64,000 nucleotides of DNA. Origin: Paramacrobiotus metropolitanus (Eukaryota; Tardigrada; Eutardigrada; Parachela; Macrobiotidae). The notes below the pieces were generated by a model. That model saw only the letters and a program-made list of their open reading frames with translations. It had not been told where the DNA came from and did no database searches. The stretch lies in NCBI RefSeq assembly GCF_019649055.1, contig NW_026570282.1:558001-622000 (forward strand). Direction: 5' to 3'. This document shows, piece after piece, positions 27,201 through 37,529 of the stretch (within the stretch, counting starts at the first letter, position 1; the number at the start of each line of letters is the position of its first letter). The position numbers and the translations under genes are program-made.

Positions 27201-30200
27201 AGATCATGAAGACAACGGTCTCCATCATGAAAAACATTCCAGATAGCGAATATTATGCTTCCCCGGATTTGCCGCTGAAACGTCTCCAAGACCGTTGGGG
27301 ACAAGTTTACGTATGTGACTTTGGTGTTTCTGAATGGTTTAGTTTTATTGTTCGGTCGAATCAACAAAATTGGACGGTGTAAATTTGACGTTACACAGCA
27401 TTTTCGTGTGATTTTTATTAATATAATGATATAGTTTTTGTAATTTCAGATTTCTGGCGCTCTGGAAAGAGCATCATTTTATTGTACCGCTGATGAAGCC
27501 GAGAAGAATTTGGTGAAGTTGTTCGATGCGTTGCGTTTGGCGGAAAAAGCTATCCCAAACGCGGATCCCAGCAGTAAAGCGGCCCTAAAGGTCACGGTGT
27601 GCCGCCTTCGAAATACCATTGTGTCTGTGGTAATTGAATGCGATGGCGAAATGGAGCTTGATAACAAACGAAAAGCAGCGCTTGGTCTGCAGAAGGATGA
27701 TATTTCTGGGTTATATCCTCAAATTTTTGAAGACCTGCGAATAAGCTGTCAAGAATTACCCGAACACCCAGCGTCAGCTGAATATCTGTTGGAAGAATTT
27801 CGGTTTTGCGACGGCTTGGTGGGACGAAATGTAATTGCTGATGTGCAGTTGGTGGAATGCGGTACTGCTGCTTTATTGCGTGCCATGAAACTCGGCAGTG
27901 TTGCAGCGCGGGGTTTGTTCAGTCGACTGCTAGTGTGGATTACGGAGCATCCACAGATTGTGGACGGCTTCCGAAAGGGATGCAAAGACATTCCAGTTTG
28001 GATGTTCCTGTCGTGGACCAATCAGATGCTAGCTTTGGTGGACAAGAAAGAAGGGATTGCGGTGCATGATATATTGGTTCGTTTGGCTGATGCCTATCCG
28101 CAGGCGATGGTATATGGATTTCGAATCAGCAAGGAAGGTTACGTATTTGAGGAGAGCAAGAGCGGGGAAGTTAATCGCAAAGCATGTGATAGGCTGTCAC
28201 AGATACTGAATTTGCCGCTTGTCAACGAATTTATTCGAAACCTGGAGCTTCTGTACCCTCCGCATTCGTTTTTCGCCGATTTCGCCAAAAAAGCGGAACT
28301 CATGGTGAAAGATAAAAAGAATGACCTATTGAAGCGGGAGTTTGAAGAGATTTACGGGAAAGTTTTGGCGGAAGATGCGGTCTCTTCGCTCAATCCCACG
28401 TGGAAGAATTTTATCAAGGATTCCCGCGAAAAGATTTTAACCCTTTTTGGCACTGCCGGAAAAAAGATTCCGAAGTTAAAGTATTCACAGTTCAAGGCCG
28501 ATAAGGTGAGATTCGAGGAATGGTTAAAGGATCAAGCAGAAAAGAATAAGAACGAGGACTTCACCAAACTTTCTCAAATTAACCCGTGGTTGACGAGATT
28601 TACGTCGTTGAACTATGAGGAGAGTTTGGAAATTCCTGGACAGTACAGTGGTCAGGAAAAGCCCATTTTACAGCACCACGTGAAAATTACGTCGTTTGGG
28701 GAAGAGGTAATGGTTAGCTGTATAACACTTTCACTTTCAGCCGTATAACACTTTGCCGGCGTTTTGCCCATGATTGCGACTTTTTTGGTTTTTTGTTAAA
28801 ACTTTTGGGACTATGCTACACTGACGGTATTGTTTTTGTTCCTTTTTGTAGATTATGACCTTGCCGTCTATTCGCCGTCCTATACGAATAATGATTCGCG
28901 GTAATGACGAGAAAGATCATTTGTTTTTGGTCAAAGGTGGCGAAGATTTGCGATTGGATCAGCGTATTGAACAGCTTTTTGAGTTAATGAATCGCGTTTT
29001 TGAGCAGGTATGAATATTTTGTTTATGTATCTGAGATTATCTGTCGTTTACATGGTCTCTTGCAAATCTAGGATGCTGACTGTTGGAAGCGCAATTTGAA
29101 GATCACTACGTACAAAGTGGTACCGATGACTACTCAAGTGGGCTTGATTGAGTGGGTGCCGAATACTACGTCCCTGAAGGGCTTTTTATCGCAAAATCAA
29201 CCGAAAGAACTGAAAATCGACGAAAGCTTCTCAGTTGCCAGAGATGATTTTCGACAGAATCTTGTCAAAATGGTTGCCAGCGCGTTAAAGAAAAAGAAAG
29301 ATGGTAAATCCTTCCTTATCTGGCAGTATATTGCTACCCTCATTGTTAGCTATAGTCCACATTTGTGTAGCACTGAAAACTCGACCACTTTGCATTGAAC
29401 TGTTAAAAGCATCAATTAAATGAATCACAATCTTGGTTATCATGAAATCTTTGAAAGTGTGCAGTTGATCAAAACTGTAAAAGTCCAAAATAATCCACCG
29501 CCATAGTTAAGTTAAAAGATTATTATGTGTCTTGCAGATGTAACTGAGCGCACAGCGTATCAACAGTCTTATGGAGTACTGGATCCAAGCGACATGCCCC
29601 GACTCTTTCGGAAATCAGAGCAAAAAATTGAACCATATCTGCTGCGATCTCAACTGGAAAAATTAACTGTTTCTCCGGATGCTTTTGTGATGATACGCAA
29701 TATTTTCGTGGAGACCTATGCGACTTTCAGTATTGCTCAGTATATTCTGGGGATTGGTGATCGCCATTTAAGCAATGTTCTGATATCAACTGCTAATGGC
29801 AGCATCTTCCCGATCGATTTCGGACACGCTTTTGGATCTGCGGTTCAGTTTTTGCCCATTCCCGAATTGGTGCCGATTCGACTGACCCGGCAGCTGGTGA
29901 ATTTAGTGGCGCCTCTGTCTGTGGCGGGAAAATTTAAGCAGATTATGATTTTGGCACTGCGAGCATTGCGGAAACAACAACAAATTCTGTTGGCCACGAT
30001 GAATGTCTTTATTCAAGAACCGTCGGTGGACTGGTTGCACAATGCCCGTAAAAGCGCTCCATCTGGTAAGAACCAGACCTGGGCAGTTATGAGAATTTGA
30101 CTCATAGTTAGAGTTAAGAGTTAATCGCAGCTCGCGAGTTACGCTACGAGTTAAGTTAGCCGCAATAACTAAAGTTAACTGGAGTTAACTTCTAATAAAA

Positions 30201-32316
30201 AAAATCATGATTTTATTAATTAACTTCAAGTAGTCTTTTATGCATACCGATATCACTTTTACCAGATTTGAGACACAGACCAATTATTAATTTTTTTCCT
30301 AAAACTGATTTTTAAAATTCATGCTTTTTCTAATGTTCCTTTTTCATGTTTTTCCTGAGGGAGAGAGCGAGAGACACATTTTTCTTGAGGGAGGAAGATA
30401 AAATATAAATGAAACATAAGAAAGAATAAGAATGAAACAAAAGAATGAAACATACAAAGAAAACATGCTTGTGTTTTTGTGTTTTGTTCTTATTGTTTTT
30501 CCTGCCTGTTTTCTCTCACCCTCAAGAAAAAATCAAACATAAGAAGTTCTTATCTGACAAAATTCCTCCCTCTTTTTAACCACATAAAAATTCCTGCCTC
30601 TCAAAATTCCTCCCTCTTTTTGACCCTGGCTTTTGGGGCCGAGCGCCGGCAACGCTGAACTTTTTTACTAAGATTTCGCTTCACATGGCTACCGAAGTTA
30701 GTGTAGCTGTTTGACAGCGTTGACCGCATTATTACGCTTCCCTAATGGGCAGGTAGCGAACAATTACAGGTAGCAGGTAGCGCACAGACGATCAGTTCCC
30801 GTGTGATTTTGGTGCGGAACATGATTTGTCCTCTCGTTGACAAAATTTTGCTCCGCAAAAAATTACGTTCTCTGCACGCTGTTAATTGCGCTCAAATTGA
30901 ACGATCACACTCACTGTCAGCATGGACTCTCCGATGCATATTCATCGACCGAAGCGTAGCGAAGGTAGATTAATACATACTTTCGTTGATTTGTGTCCGT
31001 TACGAAAGGTCGTTACGAAAGGTTGTCACGAAAGCCATTTCCAACGAGTAACTGGAAGTCTATGCTTATGTTCCTAAGTCGTTTTGCAAAATAATATATA
31101 AAATTTCATTATTCAACATATACAAATAGTATTAAAATACTTAAACAGTTTGTAATATAAAATGTAGTATACTGTACTCAAAGGAAATGCTGCGCTCCGG
31201 TCTGTCAAATGCACGCCAACGTGCATTTTTCCTAGTCTAATCAAAGCCTTGGGCGGTCGTAGTGTACGTCTGCTCGAGAAATTTTGTACACGGATACTTT
31301 TGTAATTATGGCAATTTATGCGATCCACGGTTAAAATAACATTTTTTCTGATATTTTCTATTTTTTAATTTCATTTTTGCTTTCAACTGAAACCTCCAGA
31401 GTTACGTTAAACTCGAGTTGCGCTATATTATTTTTGAGTTGCGCTAGAGTTAAGTTTTCGTCCTGGCGAGCTAAGCTTCAAAGTTAAGTTATAACTCGTT
31501 AACTCGAAAAAAACTCGCGTTAAGTTAAATAGTTAAAATTAACTGCCCAGGTCTGGTAAGAACTATGCTAATATGTGAGGTTTGTTTAATTTATAGGTCA
31601 TTATTATATCTGGAATACAAAATGATTTCTTTTAAAATAAAAAGCGTTGAAGATATCCATAGTTTTGATCATTTTATTAATAAACGCATCTTACTTTAAT
31701 GTGTCCTATTCTTCTACGATGCCGCCCAAAATATGATTGATATTGATCGAATTATGCATAGTTGAGTGGTGTTAAAATGTATGGCGTTTTTGTCGATTTT
31801 AATGCTTTGATCCAACAGAAGTCTTTGTTACAGTATAAAGTAAATTAGCAAGCATATTAAATATGACAAGTTCGCAGCAATTGGCACAGCAGCTGTCACT
31901 TGGTGTTTGTCAGTGCGGCTGCAATGCAATTGTGTTGTACCCAGTCCGGTTGGTACTTGATGCAATTAGTCGCTGCAGTAAATTGATTTGTGTGTTGGTA
32001 CATCGGCACAGGCGACAGTCCAGTGACGGATGATCTACGCTGGTTCCCGCGCGATAAAATCGCCATTGCACAGCGCAAACTGCAAGGCGGAAATCCGGCT
32101 TATATCACTCGCGACGAACTACATCGGTCAGTGCTGGTCTCGGGGGAGATTTTAGCTCAAATGGAGAAAGCATGTTTGGGCAGTGCTGATTCTTTGCGCA
32201 GCAAACAGCCGGAAATGAATCTGGCCGTGGATGTGCAAGTGGACTGTTTAATCGATCAGGCGCAGGATGCCAATCTGCTAAGCAGGATGTACTGGGGCTG
32301 GGAGCCGTGGGTGTGA
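15279..32316 (+). CDS. PRKDC: DNA-dependent protein kinase catalytic subunit (DNA-PKcs)
   Basis: Twenty-four exons: 15279-15423, 15504-15577, 15640-15750, 15988-16062, 16127-16238, 16311-16426, 16711-17133, 17335-17839, 17912-18063, 18368-20206, 20260-21627, 21803-23518, 23607-24214, 24279-24468, 24585-25151, 25354-25827, 25887-26251, 26428-27038, 27108-27310, 27450-28706, 28852-29007, 29072-29303, 29538-30065, 32012-32316. They join into 4,043 codons without a break, close to the human 4,128. The enzyme is a PI3K-like Ser/Thr kinase recruited by Ku to DNA ends in non-homologous end joining. Seen here: the N-terminal motif [10 protein letters not shown], a HEAT-repeat body ([27 protein letters not shown]), a FAT region, the catalytic loop GDRHLSN (Asp 3841), [10 protein letters not shown] (Asp 3860), and a FATC tail ending WGWEPWV. 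All key kinase residues are present. Intron 12 starts with GC; intron 23 contains a hAT element. Confidence 0.97.
23519..23606 (+). other. GC-AG intron in DNA-PKcs
   Basis: Exon 12 ends CAG followed by GCAAGT, and exon 13 begins after TGATAG. Only this junction keeps the frame (SQ joined to VQKNN). The GT a few bases downstream gives a frame with an early stop. GC donors are a rare but recognised U2 class and normally need a strong remainder of the consensus, which is present here. Confidence 0.85.
30066..31563 (+). repeat. 8-bp target-site duplication flanking the hAT element
   Basis: GTAAGAAC occurs at 30066-30073 and again at 31556-31563, directly abutting both ends of the element. It fits the known hAT target preference nTnnnnAn. 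The upstream copy is also the 5' splice site of the last DNA-PKcs intron (exon end at 30065), so the insertion duplicated the donor. Confidence 0.93.
30074..31555. mobile_element. Non-autonomous hAT-type DNA transposon, 1,482 bp
   Basis: The element begins CAGACCTGGGCAGTTA and ends with its exact reverse complement (31540-31555), giving 16-bp perfect terminal inverted repeats. These start with CAG as in many hAT elements. An 8-bp duplication flanks it. Both subterminal regions are crowded with GTTAA and GAGTTA motifs in opposite orientations, as expected for transposase-binding regions. Inside are only short frames (the longest 71 codons), so no transposase is encoded and it would depend on a partner elsewhere. 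The interior also holds a 14-bp tandem motif around GTTACGAAAGGT near 31000 and two copies of a CT-rich block near 30558 and 30604. Confidence 0.93.
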
Positions 32317-32795
32317 TTTTTTTCTGTGTTTTCCATTACGGATTTGATGTTCCATGAAGTTTTTTTGGTTTAAAAGGTTATTCTGTTTGCGATGAATTGT
32401 ATTGTGATGGAAAGTGAAAAATTACTTTTCTAAGTGAGTCACTTGCACTGAGCGTATGGAAGATTTGTCCAGTGTTTTTTTCCGTTTTATAGCGATGAAG
32501 TGTCCGCAAAGTGTTAAAATTCTTTAAATAAAAGTATTTGTGAGGTGTTTTGTGGGTCACAGGCCTCAAACATTTTGTTTGAATTGTGATTTAGACCACG
32601 CAAAAACAACCATTCACTAAGTAAATCCAGTAGTAATATTGTTTTACAGACAGCCCTAAACAGACACGCGCCTTCATGGGCATAATAAGATCTTTCGAAG
32701 AACAATAGGCAAACGTATTAATGAGACAATTAATCAATTAAAACGGTTGATTACCGTATGCACTTCGTAACATGTGTGACTTTATTACGATTTTG
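32317..32795. other. Convergent 3' intergenic space
   Basis: This 479-bp space lies between the DNA-PKcs stop and the stop of the opposite-strand membrane protein gene. It holds AATAAA at 32527-32532 for the plus strand and TTTATT at 32781-32786 (AATAAA on the minus strand). No gene is seen. Confidence 0.6.
32527..32532 (+). terminator. Polyadenylation signal AATAAA of DNA-PKcs, candidate
   Basis: This canonical hexamer lies 210 bases after the DNA-PKcs stop codon and before the convergent gene. It is the first such signal downstream. Confidence 0.55.
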
Positions 32796-34086
32796 TCAGT
32801 CCAGAACAATTGATCGTCTGGCACTAAGATCCGATTTGACAGGGGACTCATTTAAAGTTGATTCGCTACTCCTTCTACGAAAGAACATTACTAACAAAAC
32901 AACATTGCATATTAGCGTGATACTGTAAAAGCTTATCAGAGATATGGCGATTATCGACAATTTACAAGGATATTGCTGATATATTAAGGGAATCAGAGTT
33001 GAACAAATAATCACCAAAACAAATGCAATTATGCTGGATATAAAATGCAGTATGCTTGACAAAATCGAAAGAACGGTACGGAATGTGGTTGATCGTCGTT
33101 GTGGTCGAAATTTGGACGTTCCGTGAATTACGGTGGTGACGACACCAGTGAGAAGGAACACAATGACGGAACCCAGATCCAGCCATATTAGCCCGCTTTT
33201 TCCCAGTTGATACTCAACATAAACTGTAATTAACCCAAAGTCAACATGAACGATACAGATAAGCAGTACAATTATCACATCCTTCATGAATATGCAAATA
33301 AGAGTAATTTCTACTGCGCTATCGACTGCCGGCAACTGCGCATTCGATATCAGTAGAAAATCATCATACGTACCCGTAGTCCGATGCCGCGGATTTAAAA
33401 TAAACTAAATATTTCCAGTATGCATCGTGCACTAAGAATTCACTTAAACGAGGTAGCAACGAAAACGTCTTGCTAAGTGATCAGTTTCTGCTAGCAAAAA
33501 AAGACAGTCTACGCTATGCAGCGAACGTACCGTACATGAACATCGCCTGCATATTGCATTATTGTAGGTGAATACAATATTTGGATTACGCCATATCTAA
33601 TTTTCAATTACTGATCTTTATAATCTCAGGAATGATAGTAGGCAGTACGCACATTATTCTCCTAAATTCAATACAGGCACAACTTCAATTCTGCACGTGC
33701 CAACACCTGAAAGTTCTTCGGTTTTAAAAAAATAATAACGCATGCAAAACCAATTTTTACCCCTCTTTACAGAGTATATCATCAACTGGGATAATTGACT
33801 GCGAATTTACAAGATGGTCATGTTCAAGCCTCGAAACTACATACGTATGCAATTTACGTTTAGTAACTGCAGCGGCACCATTTACATTTCTCTCTCAGTG
33901 CTTGTGTAATACATCTTTGGTATACAACTTTGAGATATTTTACTTGTACAGTTATAACTTAAACTCACCTACAATATCCAAGGAAAGCGTCGCAATGGAT
34001 GACAGGATTTGCAAAATGCCCAATGCAATGCCAGTGTTGCATACTGTTTCTACGCTACATCGGATATGTTGGAGATTTACCGGCAT
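32796..34086 (-). CDS. Small multi-pass membrane protein, unrecognised family
   Basis: Two exons on the minus strand, 34086-33969 and 33325-32796, joined in phase 1, give 215 codons from an ATG (MPVNLQHIRCSVE). Five hydrophobic segments are visible, roughly residues 19-40, 50-70, 83-105, 120-150 and 155-180, so a four- or five-pass topology is likely. The C-terminus is short, hydrophilic and basic (FFRRRSSESTLNESPVKS). The acceptor TTGCCGGCAG before exon 2 was chosen because it preserves phase; a second AG 12 bases further on would also keep the frame. The arrangement resembles MARVEL or MS4A-like tetraspan proteins in general shape only. It converges with DNA-PKcs. Confidence 0.65.
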
Positions 34087-35216
34087 TTCACATTTCCATC
34101 ATCAGCTGCTCTTTGCGAGTTAAAACGCGGGTGAACGAAAATATAAACCTCCTTAACAACGTACACGTAATTGGAGAACAATTGGAAAACCGATAGACTA
34201 GCACTGGATGAAAAAAATCCTTGGAGAGAATATGACGCCACTTCAGCCAGAAATTGTTGCTAAATATGCGCAGAGAAATACATTTAGCTGATCAATATTC
34301 CATTAATGGTGTACAGTTCAAATACAGCATCAATTTTTAATCAAACGCCGGCATATAATAGTAGTGTTGAGAGTACGTTATTACTATGGAAAATTGACAC
34401 AAATCACTAATCGAAAAAAACAGCGGGATACTAAGCTATTTTTGTTTGATTGTAATGGACAGTAGTGCAAATTGTGAACATCGGGAGCAGCGGTATTACG
34501 TAATGGTTGGCAATACCCGCTGTCAAGTCCAACTGTTCGCTATTCTACTGCAATTTACAGTGGAAAACAGAGGATGCACAGTTCACCGTACGCCAAGAAC
34601 GGCCAACTAAGTAACGTAATTGCTAACTGCGGCTTCCTTTGCTTCCAGTCGCTTCAAAGCGAGTGTAAGCCCATTTTACCGTCTAATCCAAGCTAGTTAC
34701 TCACAATAAGGGTCACAGTAGCGGTTTTTACAAAATTTTAATTGTAATATTGTGATTTGACAGTTTATGCACTTAACCGTACAACTACATTACAGTTGTA
34801 CTACAAATACAGTACAATTTAAGAGTTTTTAATAGCAATATTAGCGAGCGGGTGGTGCTTTACGGTAGCCTAAAACATCAGATTTCCTATGCACCGCGTT
34901 TAGGTGGTACGGCTAAATCTGCAATGAGACTAGTCCCATTGACTCAGGAAAATTCACTGATCTCCTGGTAAATTTTCCTGATCTCCTGAGTAATAATTAC
35001 TCGTGTTTGATTTAGGCTGGAAATTTTAGCAGACGTAAACGTAATTGTTAACTGCCAATTTTCCGAAAGAAATACAAAAAATAAACTTAGACGCACGAAA
35101 AGGACATACACACGTTTAAACATAAATGAAAACGCACGTTTTTCCAGTGTGATTTCATGTATACACAGACTACAGAATACATAAAAACATGAACTGTAAC
35201 AAAAAATTAGGAAAAA
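34087..35216. other. Intergenic region, nothing clear
   Basis: No coding exon is recognised on either strand. A short duplicated phrase, CTGATCTCCTG, recurs at about 34956 and 34977 within a partly palindromic stretch. The region presumably includes the promoter of the membrane protein gene that reads leftward from 34086. Confidence 0.5.
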
Positions 35217-36087
35217 CTACAGGGCAGTCTGTCTATTTCGGTAACAGCACCAGTTTCCCGAATACGACTGACAGTCTCTGGATGCGCTTATTTCCAACTC
35301 ATTGCAGTACGTCTTAAGCATATCTGTAGGCGCACAAAATCCCGCATCATTCTCTACCGGAAGGTCAGGTGTACAGGGCTGTATCAACAGCGCCCGGGGT
35401 TGCGCTGGATCTGCAAAGGCAAATTTATACTGTTCTCTCAGAAAAACAGGAGCTTAGTGTGAAGTCAATGAGGTGAAAAAATATTTTTTAACAGTATTGA
35501 TTTATAATGATCGAGTGGTAAGTAGTGTTAACAAAAGATGAAAATTTACGCTCCATACCGTAACAGCACCAGTTGTCGTTTCCGGGGCAGTGTCTAATTG
35601 ACGCACTGGCTTCAAGAGTTTCGCAGTAGGTGTCCAATTGGTCAGTCGGTACACAAAAGCCCTTCTTGCCAATCCATGGGTGCGTATCCGGTGTGCAGGC
35701 GAGTGTCGGTAGGGAGCGAATATTGGAACTGAATCTACTACGTTGTAGTACAGATGGCGCTGGTTCTACAACAATATCTGTACAGTTATAGTACCACGAT
35801 ACACCAAACAACTGAAAAATACGCGAATACCTGCATAGTGCATACAAATGTGGTATATCTATATGAATTAATTGTGGGTGTCTACCATGAAAATGAGCAT
35901 AAAGTTGCCGGAACTGGAAGACTTCTGGGCGCAGGCCCGTCAGCCCCCCTTTAATAAAACAACCATCAACATCAGCAATACAATTGAAGTGAATGTAACA
36001 AACACCACCAAACAACAACAATGCAATGGGAATGGGCGGGAGGGAGAAAAATTCCCTTGCCAAAACTGCAGAAACTGATTTCAGCAT
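35217..36087 (-). CDS. Secreted protein with two six-cysteine WCCY domains
   Basis: Exons on the minus strand: 36087-36009 (or to 36006), 35777-35559 and 35410-35217; about 163 residues. The first exon encodes a signal peptide (MLKSVSAVLAREFF, then PPIPIALLLF). Exons 2 and 3 each encode one copy of a domain with spacing C-x12/13-C-x9-C-x10/11-C-x6/7-CC-Y. Copy 1 ends NDNWCCYG and copy 2 GNWCCYR. Both copies start in phase 1, and the exon between two phase-1 introns is symmetric, so the domain behaves as a shuffling module. The paired final cysteines and G-x-C context recall arthropod clip domains, but the C3-C4 gap is shorter. Function unknown; likely extracellular. It shares the domain with the next two genes upstream. 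Confidence 0.7.
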
Positions 36088-36536
36088 AGCACACGACTCT
36101 CCAGCAACAAGGAAACATCTCAGAATCTCCAACTCTGAGGAAACAAAGCCACTAACAAACCGATGAAAGCCAACAAATGGCCATAAACACGAAAATGGGA
36201 GGGATGTGCACCCACAATTAACTATGAATAAATACATTAATCATTCATTAATTTGTACAATTTACAAAGTACAATTCAGTATTCAACTCTGCTATTCGTA
36301 AACACATTTTAATATTGGAACAATTAAAGAGTAAAGTAGTTTAACACTAATATTATAACATTACACATATGTAACCTTTGAATTTTCAACATAAATTTTA
36401 CTTGTACAAATTTTCCATCAAATGTTCCGTCTTGTATAATGTTCCGTCCGTTAGAAGATAAATCAGCGAGATTTTAACGGCTTATGTAAAAGCAAGCGTA
36501 TCTGTACGCTTCTTTAAAAACTGAATTAAAGGTGAC
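36088..36536. other. Short intergenic space within the WCCY cluster
   Basis: It is AT-rich and holds no coding exon I can see. It was searched for a possible downstream exon of the neighbouring single-domain gene and none was found. Confidence 0.5.
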
Positions 36537-36902
36537 TTAACTGTAACAACACCACTTTCCGTCCACATGTTGGCAATCTCGCTCCGCTATACTGACTTCC
36601 ATCTGACCACAAAATCTTAGCAATCCTTGAGTGGGAACACAAAATCCCGTACCGGCGGCCGATGTCCATCCGTCTGGACTGCATGGTTGCACCCGAATGG
36701 ATGTGGAAGTACCACGTGGTTCCGTTACCGTATTCAAACTCCGCGATATACGCGATGGATGAAAGCCCGGCAGGCTGAGATCACCTAACTTGCTTTGAGA
36801 TATCTCCTTTGCGTCTACATTTATTAACAGCAACAATGTCAGTATTATGTAGTTTGGTAGTGAGAATATTTGACGGAACATTTGAGTGCCGGTAGTTCGC
36901 AC
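36537..36902 (-). CDS. Secreted protein with one WCCY domain, apparently intronless
   Basis: One open frame of 121 codons on the minus strand. Met 8 (MFRQIFSLPNY) begins an equally good signal peptide, with core IILTLLLLINVDA. After a serine/threonine-rich spacer the domain follows: CSPDGW, GFC, RFC, RDC and KWCCYS, with the same spacing as its neighbours. The frame ends immediately after WCCY. At that exact place both neighbours have a splice donor; here the sequence reads A-GTTAAG, so the TAA stop overlaps a donor-like site. The gene is either single-exon or has an unseen 3' exon. Confidence 0.68.
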   Translation of the reverse strand: MRTTGTQMFRQIFSLPNYIILTLLLLINVDAKEISQSKLGDLSLPGFHPSRISRSLNTVTEPRGTSTSIRVQPCSPDGWTSAAGTGFCVPTQGLLRFCGQMEVSIAERDCQHVDGKWCCYS

Positions 36903-37529
36903 GACATATGCACTTGATTATGCTAATCACGAAGGCCGCCGTCTGATAACGGACATAATGATAGTTTATAGAAGTATACGTTGACAAATAATATTCATGT
37001 CCGACAAAATTCTCAATTGGGGGTCGGTAAATCAAAAAAAAAGCAAGATATAAAAGCATAAGTTCGTTGTATAGTGTTAAAGTGGAGCATCAGACCAGAA
37101 TCGGTGTTTTTATGTACAACACGCTCTGTTTGTGTTGTTCTTGCTATATAGCTATACCGGTTAAATCATCTTTGTAAATTTACAGATTGCTCATCTGGAT
37201 TGGCCAATCTTATAGTCTAACGCAATAAATAGCACATGCTGTGATATGCATAAACTAACACGAATGCTGTGATTTTTAAAATGCATTGTTATTATTACAG
37301 TGCAGTTAGTATTATCATACTGTATTCCTTCTGTGCAGTTTAAACGCGTTCAAATAAAATTTCCCGAAATTTATTAACGTAGGAGCATAATTCACAGAGT
37401 TACTATAAAATTCAAATTCTCTACGAGCTGTAGGGCGCTTACACTAAAGCAAATTTGGCTATAAAGTACAAACTGAAAAGGTAAAACAAAAATTTTTACA
37501 CTGATAACGCTGTATACCACTATCACGGA
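36903..37529. other. Intergenic space between WCCY genes
   Basis: No coding exon is seen. TTTATT at 37370-37375 (AATAAA on the minus strand) is a plausible polyadenylation signal for the repeat protein, whose stop is at 37530. The part near 36903 should hold the promoter of the single-domain gene. Confidence 0.5.

Noticed and set aside
30074-31555. The intron insertion as an autonomous transposon or a retroelement
   Set aside because: No transposase, reverse transcriptase, poly-A tail or long terminal repeat is present; the ends and 8-bp duplication fit a non-autonomous hAT element.
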